Shown here: in pieces, positions 24,570 to 36,334 of the stretch | Layout of the letters: the number at the start of each line of letters is the position of its first letter | How positions within the stretch are numbered: position 1 is the first letter of the stretch | Source: Epiperipatus broadwayi | Taxonomy: Eukaryota; Onychophora; Udeonychophora; Euonychophora; Peripatidae | Assembly (NCBI GenBank): GCA_028023455.1 | Contig: JAQFVV010012507.1 | Location: forward strand, 2,055,456 to 2,119,455 | Direction: 5' to 3' | Length of the DNA stretch: 64,000 nucleotides | Made by a program: the position numbers and the translations under genes | The notes under the pieces: model-generated | The model's database searches: none | What the model saw: only the letters and a program-made list of their open reading frames with translations | Told to the model about the DNA's origin: nothing

Positions 24570-25896
24570 ATATAGAGAATTATAAAATAATATCTAGCTA
24601 CCAATCATGCATATAAAGTTCTTGAATGAAAATAGAAAATTGTTAGAAACTTAATTTATGGATTTAAACGGTACTATGGTGTGATATTCATAAATTAATC
24701 ATACATATAGATCTTAAATGTAGACATAGAATTGTTTAAACCATAACAATATAACATAACCATATAACTTAATTTATTTTAAATACTTAAAATAATCACT
24801 ACAAATTGAATTCTTTGAATAAAATATATATATTTAGAAAAATACATTTTAATAATCATCATTTTACTAAATATTATGGAAAATGACATTTTCAATATTG
24901 TCTATTTTGCTTATTCTTGACATATATTTAAGCAAAATTTGATAACTTTTTATAGTTTAAAACAAATAAACAATAACAAAAAGACATCCTTGAACATTAC
25001 AATCAAATTAGTTTTTGTAACTATTTAAACTACTTTCGTATTATTTATTCAAATTCATTTTTTTAGTTTAATGTGATTGAAAACCAAATAGTAATTTTGA
25101 CACATTTTATCAATTTGTACGCTGTAATAGAGAAAGTGAGGGATTTCTAGCTTATCTCTTATATGCGAACTAGTAGGATTCGTAAGCCCATTAAACTGCC
25201 AAATTTTACGTTCGAACAAACTTCAGATTTATCATTTAGGAATCTGGCTCTAAGCTAAACTAGATAGCCATTTATTAGTTGTCATTAAATGAACATATAA
25301 TTATTATTATTTGAAGGTAAAGATCTGAAGTTAATTTGATTTCGAAATGATGTTTATCGAATGATTCAACTTTCATCATTGTGGGAGGAGTCATACATTT
25401 TTGGTACTGCTTCTGTTTTCCTTCATGTGCCAAAAATGTTTGTTAACTTTTAATTACATTGATTGTTTGGTAATTTTTAATTACGTTAATTTTTTGTTTC
25501 AATACAGACACGAAAAATGCAAATGATTATAATATTATCTTTCAATTTTAGATTACATCATTATGACAGTAGGAATGTTTGCTCAAAATTATCTTTTGTC
25601 TTTGCTCTATTGATGATTTTTTTTTTATCTGTTTTTAAAAAGCACCGAATTTTAACGATTCATTTCTTTTAATGATTTTCAGTTGAAATTGAATTTTAAA
25701 AAGATAATTAAAAAAAATCAAACTAACTACTTTACAATGTGTTATTAATTACATTCAGATACTTAGAATTGATTATCTTCTTTTATAAATTAATTAAGAA
25801 AAAATCTATATTTTTAAGTGAAATCAGATATTGACTCAAATATATAATATTTAAATTTCAATAGGAATTAATTAATTAAAATGTTTTTTTTTTTTA
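24570..25896. other. AT-rich sequence, no gene seen
   Basis: Nothing recognised in this stretch. Confidence 0.5.
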
Positions 25897-25967
25897 ATGT
25901 GTGATGTGATGCACTGTGACTTCTTATATGAGTCAGGAATCTTTCAGCAACTATGCCCAGAGAAACC
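25897..25967 (+). repeat. segment shared with the hAT MITE at 61139
   Basis: GTGATGTGATGCACTGTGAC through GCAACTATGCCCAGAG matches 61427-61484 (GTGATGTGATGTACTGTGGC through GCAATTATGCCCATAA) over about 65 bp. It is probably a remnant of a related hAT element or of a smaller repeat carried inside it. Confidence 0.55.
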
Positions 25968-26610
25968 TGTTGCTACTTTACCTTCCCTTTCCATTCCCCA
26001 TCCTAAGTTTTTCCATATCCTGTTCCATCCTATTTCCACAACATAATCTTTGTCAACTCCATGGCCTTCATATCTAAATCCTACTTATTTTTCCCAAACC
26101 CATCATAAAAACCAATAACCCACTTTCTGTATAATCACTTTGTTTATATTTAATCTTTCATAACTTCATTATTTCTACCCTTTCTGCTTTCAAGCATTTA
26201 AAAACAAAGTATCTCCACTTAGCGCCGCATCATGGGCAAGAGACTCCTTTGTACAAGGTAAATTTTAGCGATCCTCCCTCCACCCAATTCTGTGAAATAA
26301 AATTTGTAAATTAAAAGACATTTTTTCCCTGAGCTTTTGCCAGAAAGTCTTGAAAATATGAATTTAGACATTTAATGTGGGTTAATGTTTTATTAGTTTA
26401 TTTCTATAAAGTAAACCCGAGATTAAAACACTTAGTAAAATAAAACAAATTAATGTTTAAAAAAATAATTTTGAAACAATAATTAAATAATATTTAAAAA
26501 CAAAAATAGGCACTTACTTATAATTTCTTTACCTGAAGCTTGCCATTTATTTTTTTGTTTATTTTTTCATTTAAAAGGGCTTCAAAGTGTTTGTTTGTCC
26601 CGTCCCCCCC
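25968..26610. other. C-rich then AT-rich sequence, no gene seen
   Basis: A pyrimidine-rich stretch at about 25980-26290 stands out in composition (CTTTCCATTCCCCATCC and similar) but has no open frame or motif I recognise. The rest is AT-rich. Confidence 0.4.
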
Positions 26611-27120
26611 ACAAAATTATTTTAACACAAATGTTACTTGTTAATTTTAAAAAAAGTATATATATTAACAAATCGAATGTAAATTAATTTTAATTTTAAA
26701 TAATTATTATCTTATAATATTTTAATAATGTTTCAATAATTATTATTAATATTGTTATTTACAAATGCTATTCATAACATTAATTAATTATTTTTTTAAG
26801 GTAAACTATAAAATAGAAATGTTAACACATTGCCACCATTGTCGTGATTTTTTTTGTATTTACTGTAGTATTTTCATTCAAGCTGTTGTTTTTTTTTTTT
26901 TTTCATGTGCCATAGCACCGGCCGGGAAGTGAACCCGCAACCCGGGCAACAGCTTATAAGGCAGTCGCACTGACCTCTTGACCACCAGTGCTTGCTGTTG
27001 TTTAATTATTTTTCCTAACATTTTCCAAAAATAGTTAAAATTTGGAATCTACCAGTGACTGAAAAAGATTCAATAAAGTATTTTCAGAATTACAGGATAA
27101 TGCATCTTATTAAATATTTT
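26611..27120. repeat. left arm of a long inverted repeat
   Basis: Apart from an inserted SINE (26892-26993), this arm is the reverse complement of about 30128-30452. Shared blocks include CATTGCCACCATTGTCGTGA (against TCATAACAATGGTGGCAATG) and TTTTCAGAATTAC (against GTAATTCTGAAAA-type sequence on the right). The repeat family is unknown and non-coding. Confidence 0.8.
26892..26993 (-). repeat. tRNA-derived SINE S1, full copy with TSD
   Basis: On the minus strand: a tRNA-like head with A-box-like TGGTCAAGAGGTCAGTGC, a GACTGCCTTATAAGC core, and B-box GCGGGTTCACTTCCC, then GGCACATG and a poly(A) tail (the T run at about 26889-26903). GCTGTTGTTT flanks it on both sides (26882-26891 and 26994-27003). 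The inverted repeat's other arm at about 30228-30245 lacks it, giving a paralogous empty site. The whole SINE is little more than the tRNA-like part plus poly(A), so it probably depends on a poly(A)-recognising LINE. Confidence 0.85.
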
Positions 27121-27310
27121 GTAATTTTTTTTTTTTGTAAGGTGATTGCAAAAACATAAGAAATTACACAAAACTCCAAACACATACATTTATGGTGAAG
27201 TTGCAGTTGTTTTTTTTAAATGTCATTATTGTATTAAATATTTTGCAAAAAAATAAAATAAGGTGATTATAAAAATACAAGAAATTACACACAAACTCCA
27301 AACAATTGTA
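27110..27310 (+). repeat. local tandem duplication
   Basis: About 75 bp (27110-27184: TTAAATATTTTG, AAGGTGATTGCAAAAACA, AGAAATTACACA, ACTCCAAACA) recurs at 27236-27304, about 125 bp downstream, with small changes. Confidence 0.75.
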
Positions 27311-27329
27311 ATTAAATAAAATTTAACAC

Positions 27330-30024
27330 TGAAACAGTAAGGTCTGCTTTGCAGATCTTCGTTTCACCTTTTCTCACATACTTCCTACCCTCATACCTTA
27401 GTTTGAACCCCAATCTATCGTAGTGTGTCTGCAATACACTTATATACCGAAAATCCCGCCTAATTTTAAACCACGAGCACAATGCTCGTATTATATATAT
27501 AAGTTATTCCCAAATAAAATAAAATATTATGAATTATGTATTTGTTCACATAATTTACATTTATTAAAAAGTAAGTTATATAAGTCGTAATTGCGCACAC
27601 ACTATGATATCCATTTTAAAACATATCAAAATTATAAATTGTTAGTTATTTTGTTTGGATCTATTTACAAATATATTACCTTCGTAATATATTTTGATTT
27701 AAAATAAAATTCATTTAGTAAATATTCGTTTGGTAGATAGATTCAAATATTACAATTTAAAATAAAATAATTTTCGTTTTATTTAATAAAAATCATCCCA
27801 AATATTTCTGTTAAAATAAATGAGGGACAATAGTTTAATTATATAAGTTTATCTAAAAACAGCAGCTGTCCACTTAAGTTTTCTTTAATTAGTAGCAGTA
27901 ATTTTAATTTAATCTAGTTTGTAATTCGAATGTCGACGGGGAAGTTAACAAAAGAAATTAATTAATGTTGAATTCCTTTAGACATTCGGATAGATTTAAT
28001 TACAGCAGATAAGTCCAATAATTTTGTACGCTCCAGGGCTAGTCTATTGTTAAATTTTACTATAAAAGGGATGGTTTTCTTTTGTTCTCCATTCTAAGCT
28101 TTTAAAGAATTCTGAGTTGTCTAAAGGTTTCTGAGTTGTTCTAAGATTCTAATAATTTGCTAACCTTGACATGTTCGAGTAGAGGCGTTAAGATGGCTAT
28201 GTCCCCTCGGAATAGCCAGCCGCTGCTCCATACCATCTAAAGTTATCACACGGACCCCGGAACTGCTGCTGCCGCTGCCAAAATATGAACATTCCAGATT
28301 TTGCTGCTGAATTATAAAACCTGCCGAACATCTACCTGCAAATGCGTTTCCAGAGGTAACCCAAATTAACCCAAGAGCTCTTGTGATTCCTAACTAACAT
28401 GCTATAGCTATTTAACATTGTTTTCTTATATTTCACAACTTCATTATGTATTTCTTTCATGTATTTAAATATACTCAACATTTTGCTCTCTATCCTTGGG
28501 TTAATATTTTCTATTTATAAAGCTTTCTTTTATTTTATTATGATAATGTGTCAGAATCGTCTTTGACCGAGTGAACTATTCCCTCTATTGAAAGTAAGAC
28601 GCCGCTATTAAGGCATATTTTAAATTTATAATTTTCCAATTTTACTATCTTGCAAATCACTCGTTCGAGGGCGATTCTTTTCTTTAATGTAATATAATCA
28701 CATAGTTTAAAATCTACATGCTATTGATTTTAATCTAATATAAGAGTATGTGCGAAGTCAATGATTTAAATGTGTCCCCAAATGCATGATTGCGTATATA
28801 AATCTATACTTACTTTTCAAACCCGCAAGCATGCATTTTCCTATTTTAATTACCGTGTTCTACTTTCATTATAAAGTTCATCATTGACGTCGAAAATGTG
28901 CAGACCCTCTTAAATGAATTTCGGGGAATTTGATTGGGCATGTCTCTTAATCCGAGTAAAACCCATTTAGTATGTTTTTATATACACTAGTCTCGTATTG
29001 CTGGTACATGAATTGGTTGTTGAGACCACTTTGTTTTATTTTTCCAAGGATTCTTTACACGGCTAAGGCCGTTCTCTCCACGCTTGCAGTTTCCAGGCAG
29101 AGGGTGTCCCAAATGACACCCCTGGGAATTAAACGCAACCATCACACAGTCGCTAAATTTCGGCTGTTCATCAAAATACTTTCCTACGGGTGAGCGGCGT
29201 GATGCCCTCCGTAATTATTCCGGATCTTCAATATTGTTTCATTTTATATTTATTTTACAAAGCATCCGTGACTTAAACGAGTCACACCCTCCAACTTTAT
29301 AAATTCACTATCAGCAATACTGACCTCCCAATACAAATCTATTATTATTATTCTCAAATAAATGCTTTGATCCCATTCCCACATTTGCTTAGTAAGCTTT
29401 AGTCCGTACTATTCTCGAAATCAATAAATATTTTAGAACATTTAATTTCAAATATTGTCTTAGACTTGTCTATTTACTCAAAGCACCTCGCACATGTTCC
29501 TTTCTTGTCAAGCACATTATCGTAACGCTATTAGCCCGAGGAATAGAATATATCACTCTGTTTTAAAACCTTTTGTCATTACTGAAATATAAATGCCAAC
29601 AATTATTTAATACGCGTCCTTGACTCATATAAGCAGACAGTGGCGTTATATATATTTATATAAATAAATTGTGTGAAATTATTTAAAACTAAATTTTATC
29701 TCTTATTTTATTTGATTCCTATCACTGTCTCGGTCTATATATATATATTTTCTGCATTTCTTTTATAAATCCATAGACGTTAATTAGCCACCCAAACTTA
29801 TCTTAGTATAGAGTCTTTTGTTTCTCCCTGACCACCAGGCACCGGTTAAAGGTTATACTAGTTGTAGCATCAGATGCGTTATCACGTAGGTGGCGCTGTG
29901 AAATTTGGACTTTAGATTCGAACTTAGTATATCTAGAAGGCAACCCCTCCTAGAATGTTCAGTTTAGTGTCTGGGGTTTGAATTATGCAGTGTGTTAGCG
30001 AGATAGACGATTCTGACCATTACA
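27330..30024 (+). mobile_element. solo LTR-like element 2
   Basis: This is a 2695-bp block of higher G+C without coding capacity. It begins TGAAACAGTAAGG and ends CTGACCATTACA, with ACAC immediately outside both ends (27326-27329 and 30025-30028) as a 4-bp TSD. The first 38 bp form a hairpin (TGAAAC...GTTTCA), as in element 3 at 48855-52016, whose ends also match (TGAAACAGTCAG and CTGACCGTTACA). A TATA box lies at 28061. This fits a solo LTR of a gypsy-type retrotransposon. A 73-codon frame at 28972-29193 is treated as chance. Confidence 0.6.
28061..28069 (+). promoter_or_regulatory. TATA box of LTR-like element 2
   Basis: TATAAAAGG sits about 730 bp into the LTR. It is followed about 30 bp downstream by a TTGTTCTCCATTCT region that could hold the transcription start. 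Confidence 0.45.
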
Positions 30025-30127
30025 ACACAACTAATACACTTAAAAAATATGGTGAAAAGAAATCATAACTAATGTAGGTATTCATGTCGGCTGGACAGCA
30101 ATTGTTAATAGCCTACATCATCACCAC

Positions 30128-30452
30128 AGACATATGTATTATTCAATAATTCTGAAAATACTCTGCTGTGTCTTTCTACCACTGATAGATTTCAAATTTT
30201 AATTATTTTTGCAAAATGTTAGGATAAATAATGAAACGAGCTTGAATGAAAATGCTATGGTAAATGCAAAAAATCATAACAATGGTGGCAATGTGTATAT
30301 TATAGTACAGCTAAAAAAAAAAAATTAAATTTCTGAATGACATTTATAAAAAAAATATTACTAATTACTTAAACTTAACATTAATTTGTATTTGGTTTAT
30401 TAATATTTTTTAAGATTAACAAGTAGCACATGCAATAAAATTGTGGAAATCT
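30128..30452. repeat. right arm of the long inverted repeat
   Basis: Reverse complement of the arm at 26611-27120, without the SINE. The arms would be only about 0.3 kb apart if LTR-like element 2 were absent, so the LTR appears to have inserted in the spacer of a pre-existing palindrome. Confidence 0.8.
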
Positions 30453-32631
30453 GGGATTGTATTTATATTTCATTTTAAAAGTATGAAATTAAGCAATATT
30501 TCCAGTCTTTAGTAAAATGGATAAATAAGAATAGTAGAAATCAAAAAAAGAAATCTGAATTTAGCATTGCTATATTGTGGATCATTGAGATTAGGTTCTG
30601 AAGTTTAATTTGAAATTCATAACACATGTATTTTGACCATTAAAAAATGAAATATTGGAAAAAAGTGTGAAAACAATTTTTTTAGACAGTGTTTAGAAAT
30701 CTGATTGTTGAAGGTGCATTAAAGAATGAAATATATATATAAAAAAATGAAGCTGAGAATAGAATGAAGAATTTTGAATCAGATTAAGTAAACCAATGGC
30801 AAAAATTAAAAAAAAAAAACCCCCAAGTAAGTGGAGAAGTAATATCTACTATATTTTGTTCTACCTCCCTCCATGTACATCGTACATTGTGTATATTTGT
30901 TGATAAATTTTGATTAGAATAGAATATATATTGCTAATTGAATTGCAAGTGTAAAATACTTTTTAACATAGACATATATATATATATAACACATGCTTTT
31001 TATATGTATAGTATGCATTTATAAATTAAGATTATATTATAAACAAATTTTTTAAAAAAGTTTAGTAACACAACTTAGTTATTAGTAAATTGAGAGGACA
31101 CCCTTACATAGATTTTATTGAGTGTGTGTTCAATCTTTCATTTACGGAAACAATAAGAAGAAAAAAAAATAACTGTATTATATTTTATTTCAAAAAAATG
31201 ATAGCAAAATGTCTGACTTTCATCAAAATTAAACACATTCTGGATGATAATGTTTTTTTTTTTTTTCAATAACATTTTTTGTAAAACTTTAAAAACATTT
31301 TATTACATGGAATACTGAACATCCAATTAGAAAAGAATAAACAGGAATAATATAACATATATGCTTTCAACATAAACCAAATAATTTTTACTAAAAAAAC
31401 ATGACTATATGGTGCTTACAGAGAAATCAATTGCTGTTTGCATATATAAAATATAGTATATTAGTTGTACCCGTGGCTTTACTTTTATTATTGGATGAAA
31501 AGAATGTAATGTAATTGATAATTAAAATATATTTAAATAATATTTACACAAAATACTAAAATGTGGGATATTATAAGTAAAAAAATAACTATTGTAACAT
31601 GCTTTTATAAACAATGTTGTAGATCATTTTTAAATGCTGTTGATAACTCATGTATTATTATTTTATCTAAATATTCTTTAAATATATTCTAATTTTCAAC
31701 TACATTTCAGTATTTTATTTTAGCAATGTGACCAAAGTCTTTGCATATATTAGTAGAATAATAATAAAAATATATATAATGCACTTGATTATTAAAATAT
31801 ATTTCTAATTTATATTTATATAAAGAGGATATATGTTTTATTATAATTCCATTTTTGATGTATTGGATACTAAATAATAATTTCCCTTGATAATTCTTTC
31901 CCTTTCTCTAGATGTTCCATTGCAGTTTTTAGAAAGGTTACCTGTGTAATTTTAAATTTTACTTTAATATTTGTTAAACTAATTATATATTTAAATCGAA
32001 ATCTTTAAGCTTATGAAATTCGTTGTTATAACTGATCTAAATTAATTATTAATAAAATTGAAAAAACTAATTACTTGATTATAAAGACAATTTATTAAAA
32101 TATATAAAAAAAATCAAATTTTGTCTATTTAAAAAAATTTCCAACTCTGCAATATTTTAGATAGTGCTGCCTTCATTTTTTTTTTTTTTTTATGACATCA
32201 TTTTGAAAACAATTACAATATACATTTTCCAAACATTTTAAAATTGTAAATTACAATTTTGTTAAAAAGGAATTGAAGCAGAAATTTATATGCTAGTAAA
32301 ATTATGTACAAAGAAAGAAAATCATGTGAGATTATTTAAGGTTGGTTCAATATTTCTCATGGTATGAAATCATATACAAACAAGCTTTCACATTTATATA
32401 GCAATATAGATTTACAAAGTTTAATATTTTTTTTGTTTGTTGATATTTTTATTATATAGCATATAATTGAAGTCATTTATATAGATACAGTGTATACTTC
32501 ATTTTATTTTCCAAAAAAGATCATAAATTTATTTTTGCATTAGTTTTGATTATGGTTGGTTTTTTGAATAAATATTTTTTCAAATTTTTAAAAATTATGA
32601 ATATTTTAAAATCGTTTATTTATTTATTTAG
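30453..32631. other. AT-rich sequence upstream of the first recognised exon
   Basis: No exon, RNA gene or clear repeat was recognised. This is presumably intronic, because the exon at 32632 begins mid-codon. Confidence 0.5.
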
Positions 32632-32773
32632 ATGGAGAATATTTTTTTCTTGAGCATGATATGAAGTTATCAAAGTGTGCTCCTCCTGGTTGGAATCGCA
32701 GCAAGAAAGCTCTCTTTACCTTTACATTGTACTTTAGAGTGAAATTTTATGTTGAAAATATGAATTTAATAAG
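32632..32773 (+). CDS. FERM-domain protein, exon a (end of F1, start of F2)
   Basis: The acceptor TTTATTTAG precedes 32632 and the donor GTAAAT follows 32773. The frame starts with two bases completing a codon (probably D), then reads GEYFFLEHDMKLSKCAPPGW and later FTLYFRVKFYVENMNLI. These are typical of the F1-F2 junction of a FERM domain, where FxxRVKFYxxx marks the start of lobe F2. FERM domains bind membrane phospholipids and cytoplasmic tails and sit at the cell cortex. It ends with AG of a codon completed by G in the next exon. The D-G-E-Y-F-F and K-L-S-K strings recall the PTPN13/FRMPD2 family. The upstream exons coding most of F1 were not found. Confidence 0.88.
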
Positions 32774-34013
32774 GTAAATTTTTATATAAGTATCTGTTGT
32801 TATTTTTAAAAAAGCAAAATAATTCATCATAGCTTTTAACATGCAAGCATTTTTTATATGTTATTCAGTTTTGTACATATTATATTGCTTGTCTTCAAAA
32901 ATATATGTCTGTGGTTCTAACACACACGTTTTTTTTTTTTAAATCTCTAATAGTTTTATTTACATTTTTTTTTTTTTAAAGAATCACAAATATTTATTAA
33001 TTTTTTGTACATTATGCATATAAAATTGAAGTATTTATAAATGAAAACATTTTATTTTGCTAAAATATTATTTCAAATTGTTTATTTGCGGTATTTCATC
33101 AATGCTGGATTATTTGCTTGTTTTTTTTTTTTTTTTTTTTGCATTAAGGTAAAAAGAATAAATTTCAATTTTAAATCTAAACTTTTTAAAAAATTGTAAA
33201 GAATTCTTATCCTTTGTTTAAACTGGAATGCTAGACGCATGCGTATATATATATACTAAATCATTAATTAAAAATGAGTTGATTTCTAAATTGATATTTT
33301 TCATAATCTTCAAGAATATTTGAATAATCACAGAAATAATGTTATTAAATCCAGATTATCTATAAAGCTATTTTTTCTGATGTTGTCTTATGAAAAAAGT
33401 AATGAATAGTGTTAATATAATAAAAATATATTATTTAAAAAAAAAAATATTTATTGACATAATAAAATTGTACAGATGAATAATAAATACACTTAGTTAA
33501 AGTTGGCTCATCCATTGCTGACGTTGGTCTGGTAGATGTATGCCAGAACCATTCTCTGCACTAGCAGGTTGATATATGAGTAAATACGTACTATTTTGTT
33601 GGTATTGCCCACCCTTTTTGAGGTTGACCCAATAATGCTAACTTATCAGATGGGATACATGTAGTGTGAAATCAATGCCTCTCTAGTAGAATCCAACATG
33701 TTGCAACATAGACTACTTCTTCCATGATACACTACAATGTGGATATATCAGGTCCAAAATTCATGTAGAGTCTGTGGGCCATACTAGTAGGCTCCATGTA
33801 TTATTAAACAAAAATCTAGAGGATAGTATCTTGTCCTTTTTTGAAGAGCTTTGAGCCTATCGCAAAATATAGCATTGGAGTCTGGTGTTGGTTGTTTGAA
33901 CTTTGTCCTGCACCTTGTGTACCAAAAAGCGTATATCAGGAAGATAGATAACCTGATAACTGTAAAGTCTCCAGAGAAGAGACAACCCCTGATGTCCAGG
34001 ATTTTATCCACTG

Positions 34014-34226
34014 CTATAATGCAGTGTTGAGAGATGACACTTGAATACTGTTATAGCCTGGACATATATTTAACAGATGATTAAAGGTCTCCTCTCCTCT
34101 AGAACAGGCATGATAAATTGGGTCTATTTTATTTAGAAACCGCTTATAGTATAAGAATGTATTAGTTGGCATGGATCCCATATTCACCTTGATCAGATAA
34201 TCCAAAAGTTTGAGCTCCAGTAGCAA
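34014..34226 (-). pseudogene. LINE C-terminal Cys/His motif region
   Basis: LIKVNMGSMPTNTFLYYKRF then CSRGEETFNHLLNICPGY resembles the C-x-EET-x-HLL-x-C segment found after the RT in many LINE ORF2 proteins. It is separated from the RT by a broken stretch at 34227-34626 and continues in another frame at 33784-34011. Confidence 0.7.
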
Positions 34227-34626
34227 TATTTAAATATTGTGGTGATTTTATGATTGCTGCACCCTAGGTGAGCATAAATAACTGTATTTTCAGGATTCAG
34301 CAGGCGATGTGCCTGCCAGATGTTGATTTTATCATTAAACTCTGTTGTTGGGTTCCCGATGTATAGAGATTGTTGTTTAATAATGGTGTCACGCCATGTG
34401 TGTTTACTGGGGGGAGGTCTGTCAGTAGGTATTACAGTCTATAATATCTGATAGAGGGTATTTTTTTTTCCAGGCTTACTAAAAGTGAATGCCCTTTTTG
34501 GAAATTGATTGTCTGAATTGAATGGAGACCCATACTGCTCTGTCTCCTGTGAAAGTGAAGTCTGCGGATGCTAATTGCAGTGGTCCGATCTCTCCATAAG
34601 AGCTGACCACAGAGCCTCCGAATTTG

Positions 34627-35637
34627 TTAGCTGAATGATTTGATAACTGTCATTATTGGCAGATAGTAATTTATGCTTGCCATAATCTTCATATTAATCA
34701 GAGCAATCTTCCCTTGTAGAGACAGGTATGTCCTTGACAGCGAATGAATCACCTTAGTAGCATTGCTTATGATGGATTTTTGTAGGCAGACAGACATAGC
34801 AGTCTGTGACTTGAAGATAGGAAACCCCAGAAAATACTGAGGTTCCGCTAAAAAATTGGATAGTATTTTTCTACCAGTGTTGATGCACCAGGATGATGAC
34901 TTGTGAGGATTGATGGATAAATTATAATCTTTACTATAATTGGTAATTATGGAATGAAGTGTCTTCAGATGTTTACGGGATGGAAGAATCACAAGTATGT
35001 CATCCATATATGCGAAAACCTTGATGTTTTTCTTAAGCCGAGGCACATATATCCCTGGAAGCTGATCTAGCTTTTTAATCAGAGGGTCAATGTACTTTAT
35101 GAACAATAGACCACTCAATGGTGATCCTTGTGGTATGGATCTTGAAGGGGCAAATCCGTCTGAGTAATGTCCATTTATGGAAATATGAATATGCCTATTA
35201 TTCAGGAGATTGTCCAATATCTGAATTATCTGTTTTGATATGTCCAACTGAGATAGCAATTTAAGAAGAATGTTGACATCTACTGTATCAAAAGCATTGG
35301 GAACATCCAGTTGAACTGCCACAGGCCGTGATTTTCTGTTAGATCTAATGTGATCGAGCATAATTTTCACTTCACCAATTGCAGTCAGCGCTGATGATCC
35401 CTTCCTTGCATATTGAGAGGCTGATATATCCTGTAGAATGACATCCTGAATTTTTTTTTTTATTACACCCCCCATGACTTTGAACAAAATTGGTGTCATC
35501 GATATCGGCCTGATACTGCTAAGAGAGGTAGGATCCCGGTTCTTTTTAATGAATGGGACCATGGCGATTGGATATAGGTTAGGAATTACTCTCCTTTCAA
35601 TGGCGAGGTAGTTTAACATGTTTAATATAATCCTCAC
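34627..35637 (-). pseudogene. LINE reverse transcriptase
   Basis: This 336-residue frame holds ordered RT motifs: PIAMVPFIKKNRDP and SSIRPISMTPILFKVM (blocks 0-1), QLDVPNAFDTVDVNILL with the first Asp (block A), SRSIPQGSPLSGLLF (block B), and the catalytic AYMDDILVIL (block C). LSINPHKSSSWCIN and EPQYFLGFPIF then cover blocks D-E, followed by a thumb with LSLQGKIALINMKI. YMDD in place of the F/YADD usual in LINEs is notable. The usual A-block D-AFD is changed to DVPNAFD. It may be a minor clade, which could not be placed from memory. Confidence 0.85.
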
Positions 35638-36334
35638 AGTAAAATTTATTTAAGTGAGTGAACACAAACTTCGGGATGGCATGAATCCCAGGATGAACAC
35701 TGTCAGGGAGACCCTGCAACCTTCTGGTGATGACCTGGAGGGTAATGCCATGATCTGCCTCTCTGGTTGTGCCCACCCACTCCAAACATTTCAACAAGTT
35801 TTTCTTTCTAATTACAGTATCATAATAACATTTTTTTTTTTTGTTCATGGCATTTTTTTTTTAGGAGCAGCAATATTATTCATTTTAGTCTATTCCAGAG
35901 CCATCTTATAAATTACAAGAATAAATTTGGCATTAGATGGCAGAGCTATATTTTTAATCCAGAGTATTTTTTAGCTTTTACTAAATAAGGAGCTTTCATG
36001 TTGTGTCTAGAAATCCAACATTTATCTTTAATTTTTTTAATGCCATCTTGCTAATAGCCTAAAATTTAAAAGTATCTAAATTTTTTAACCCTGGTCAATT
36101 TTTTTCTATAGTTATTTCGATTTGACATTCAGCCAGTAATTATATATTTTAATGACCAGTTTTTATATTAATTATAGACACTTTTCATTCTTTGGCTACA
36201 TTGTTTTAATAGTTCGAATTCAAATATTCTTGCTTAAAAAGTTTAATAACAAGAAACTAGTTTAGGAATATGGATACAACAGTACTATCTAGAATTACTC
36301 ATTGTTCAAGCTTGTAGCAAATGATTGTCATAAA

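Larger units (their letters stand above)
33480..35850 (-). mobile_element. LINE (non-LTR retrotransposon), clade uncertain
   Basis: Minus strand, in the first recognised intron of the FERM gene and antisense to it. Starting near 35830, a pre-RT segment (ECLEWVGTT-like, HAIPKFVF) shifts frame into a long RT (34627-35637). C-terminal pieces follow with a CxxxxEETFNHLLxxCPG-type zinc-knuckle-like segment (34014-34226) and a terminal segment (33784-34011). The 5' end is truncated near a T-rich stretch. The 3' end appears to lie near 33450-33480. Several frameshifts or stops mean it is inactive. Compared with neighbouring DNA it is G+C-richer, consistent with a younger insertion. Confidence 0.85.
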
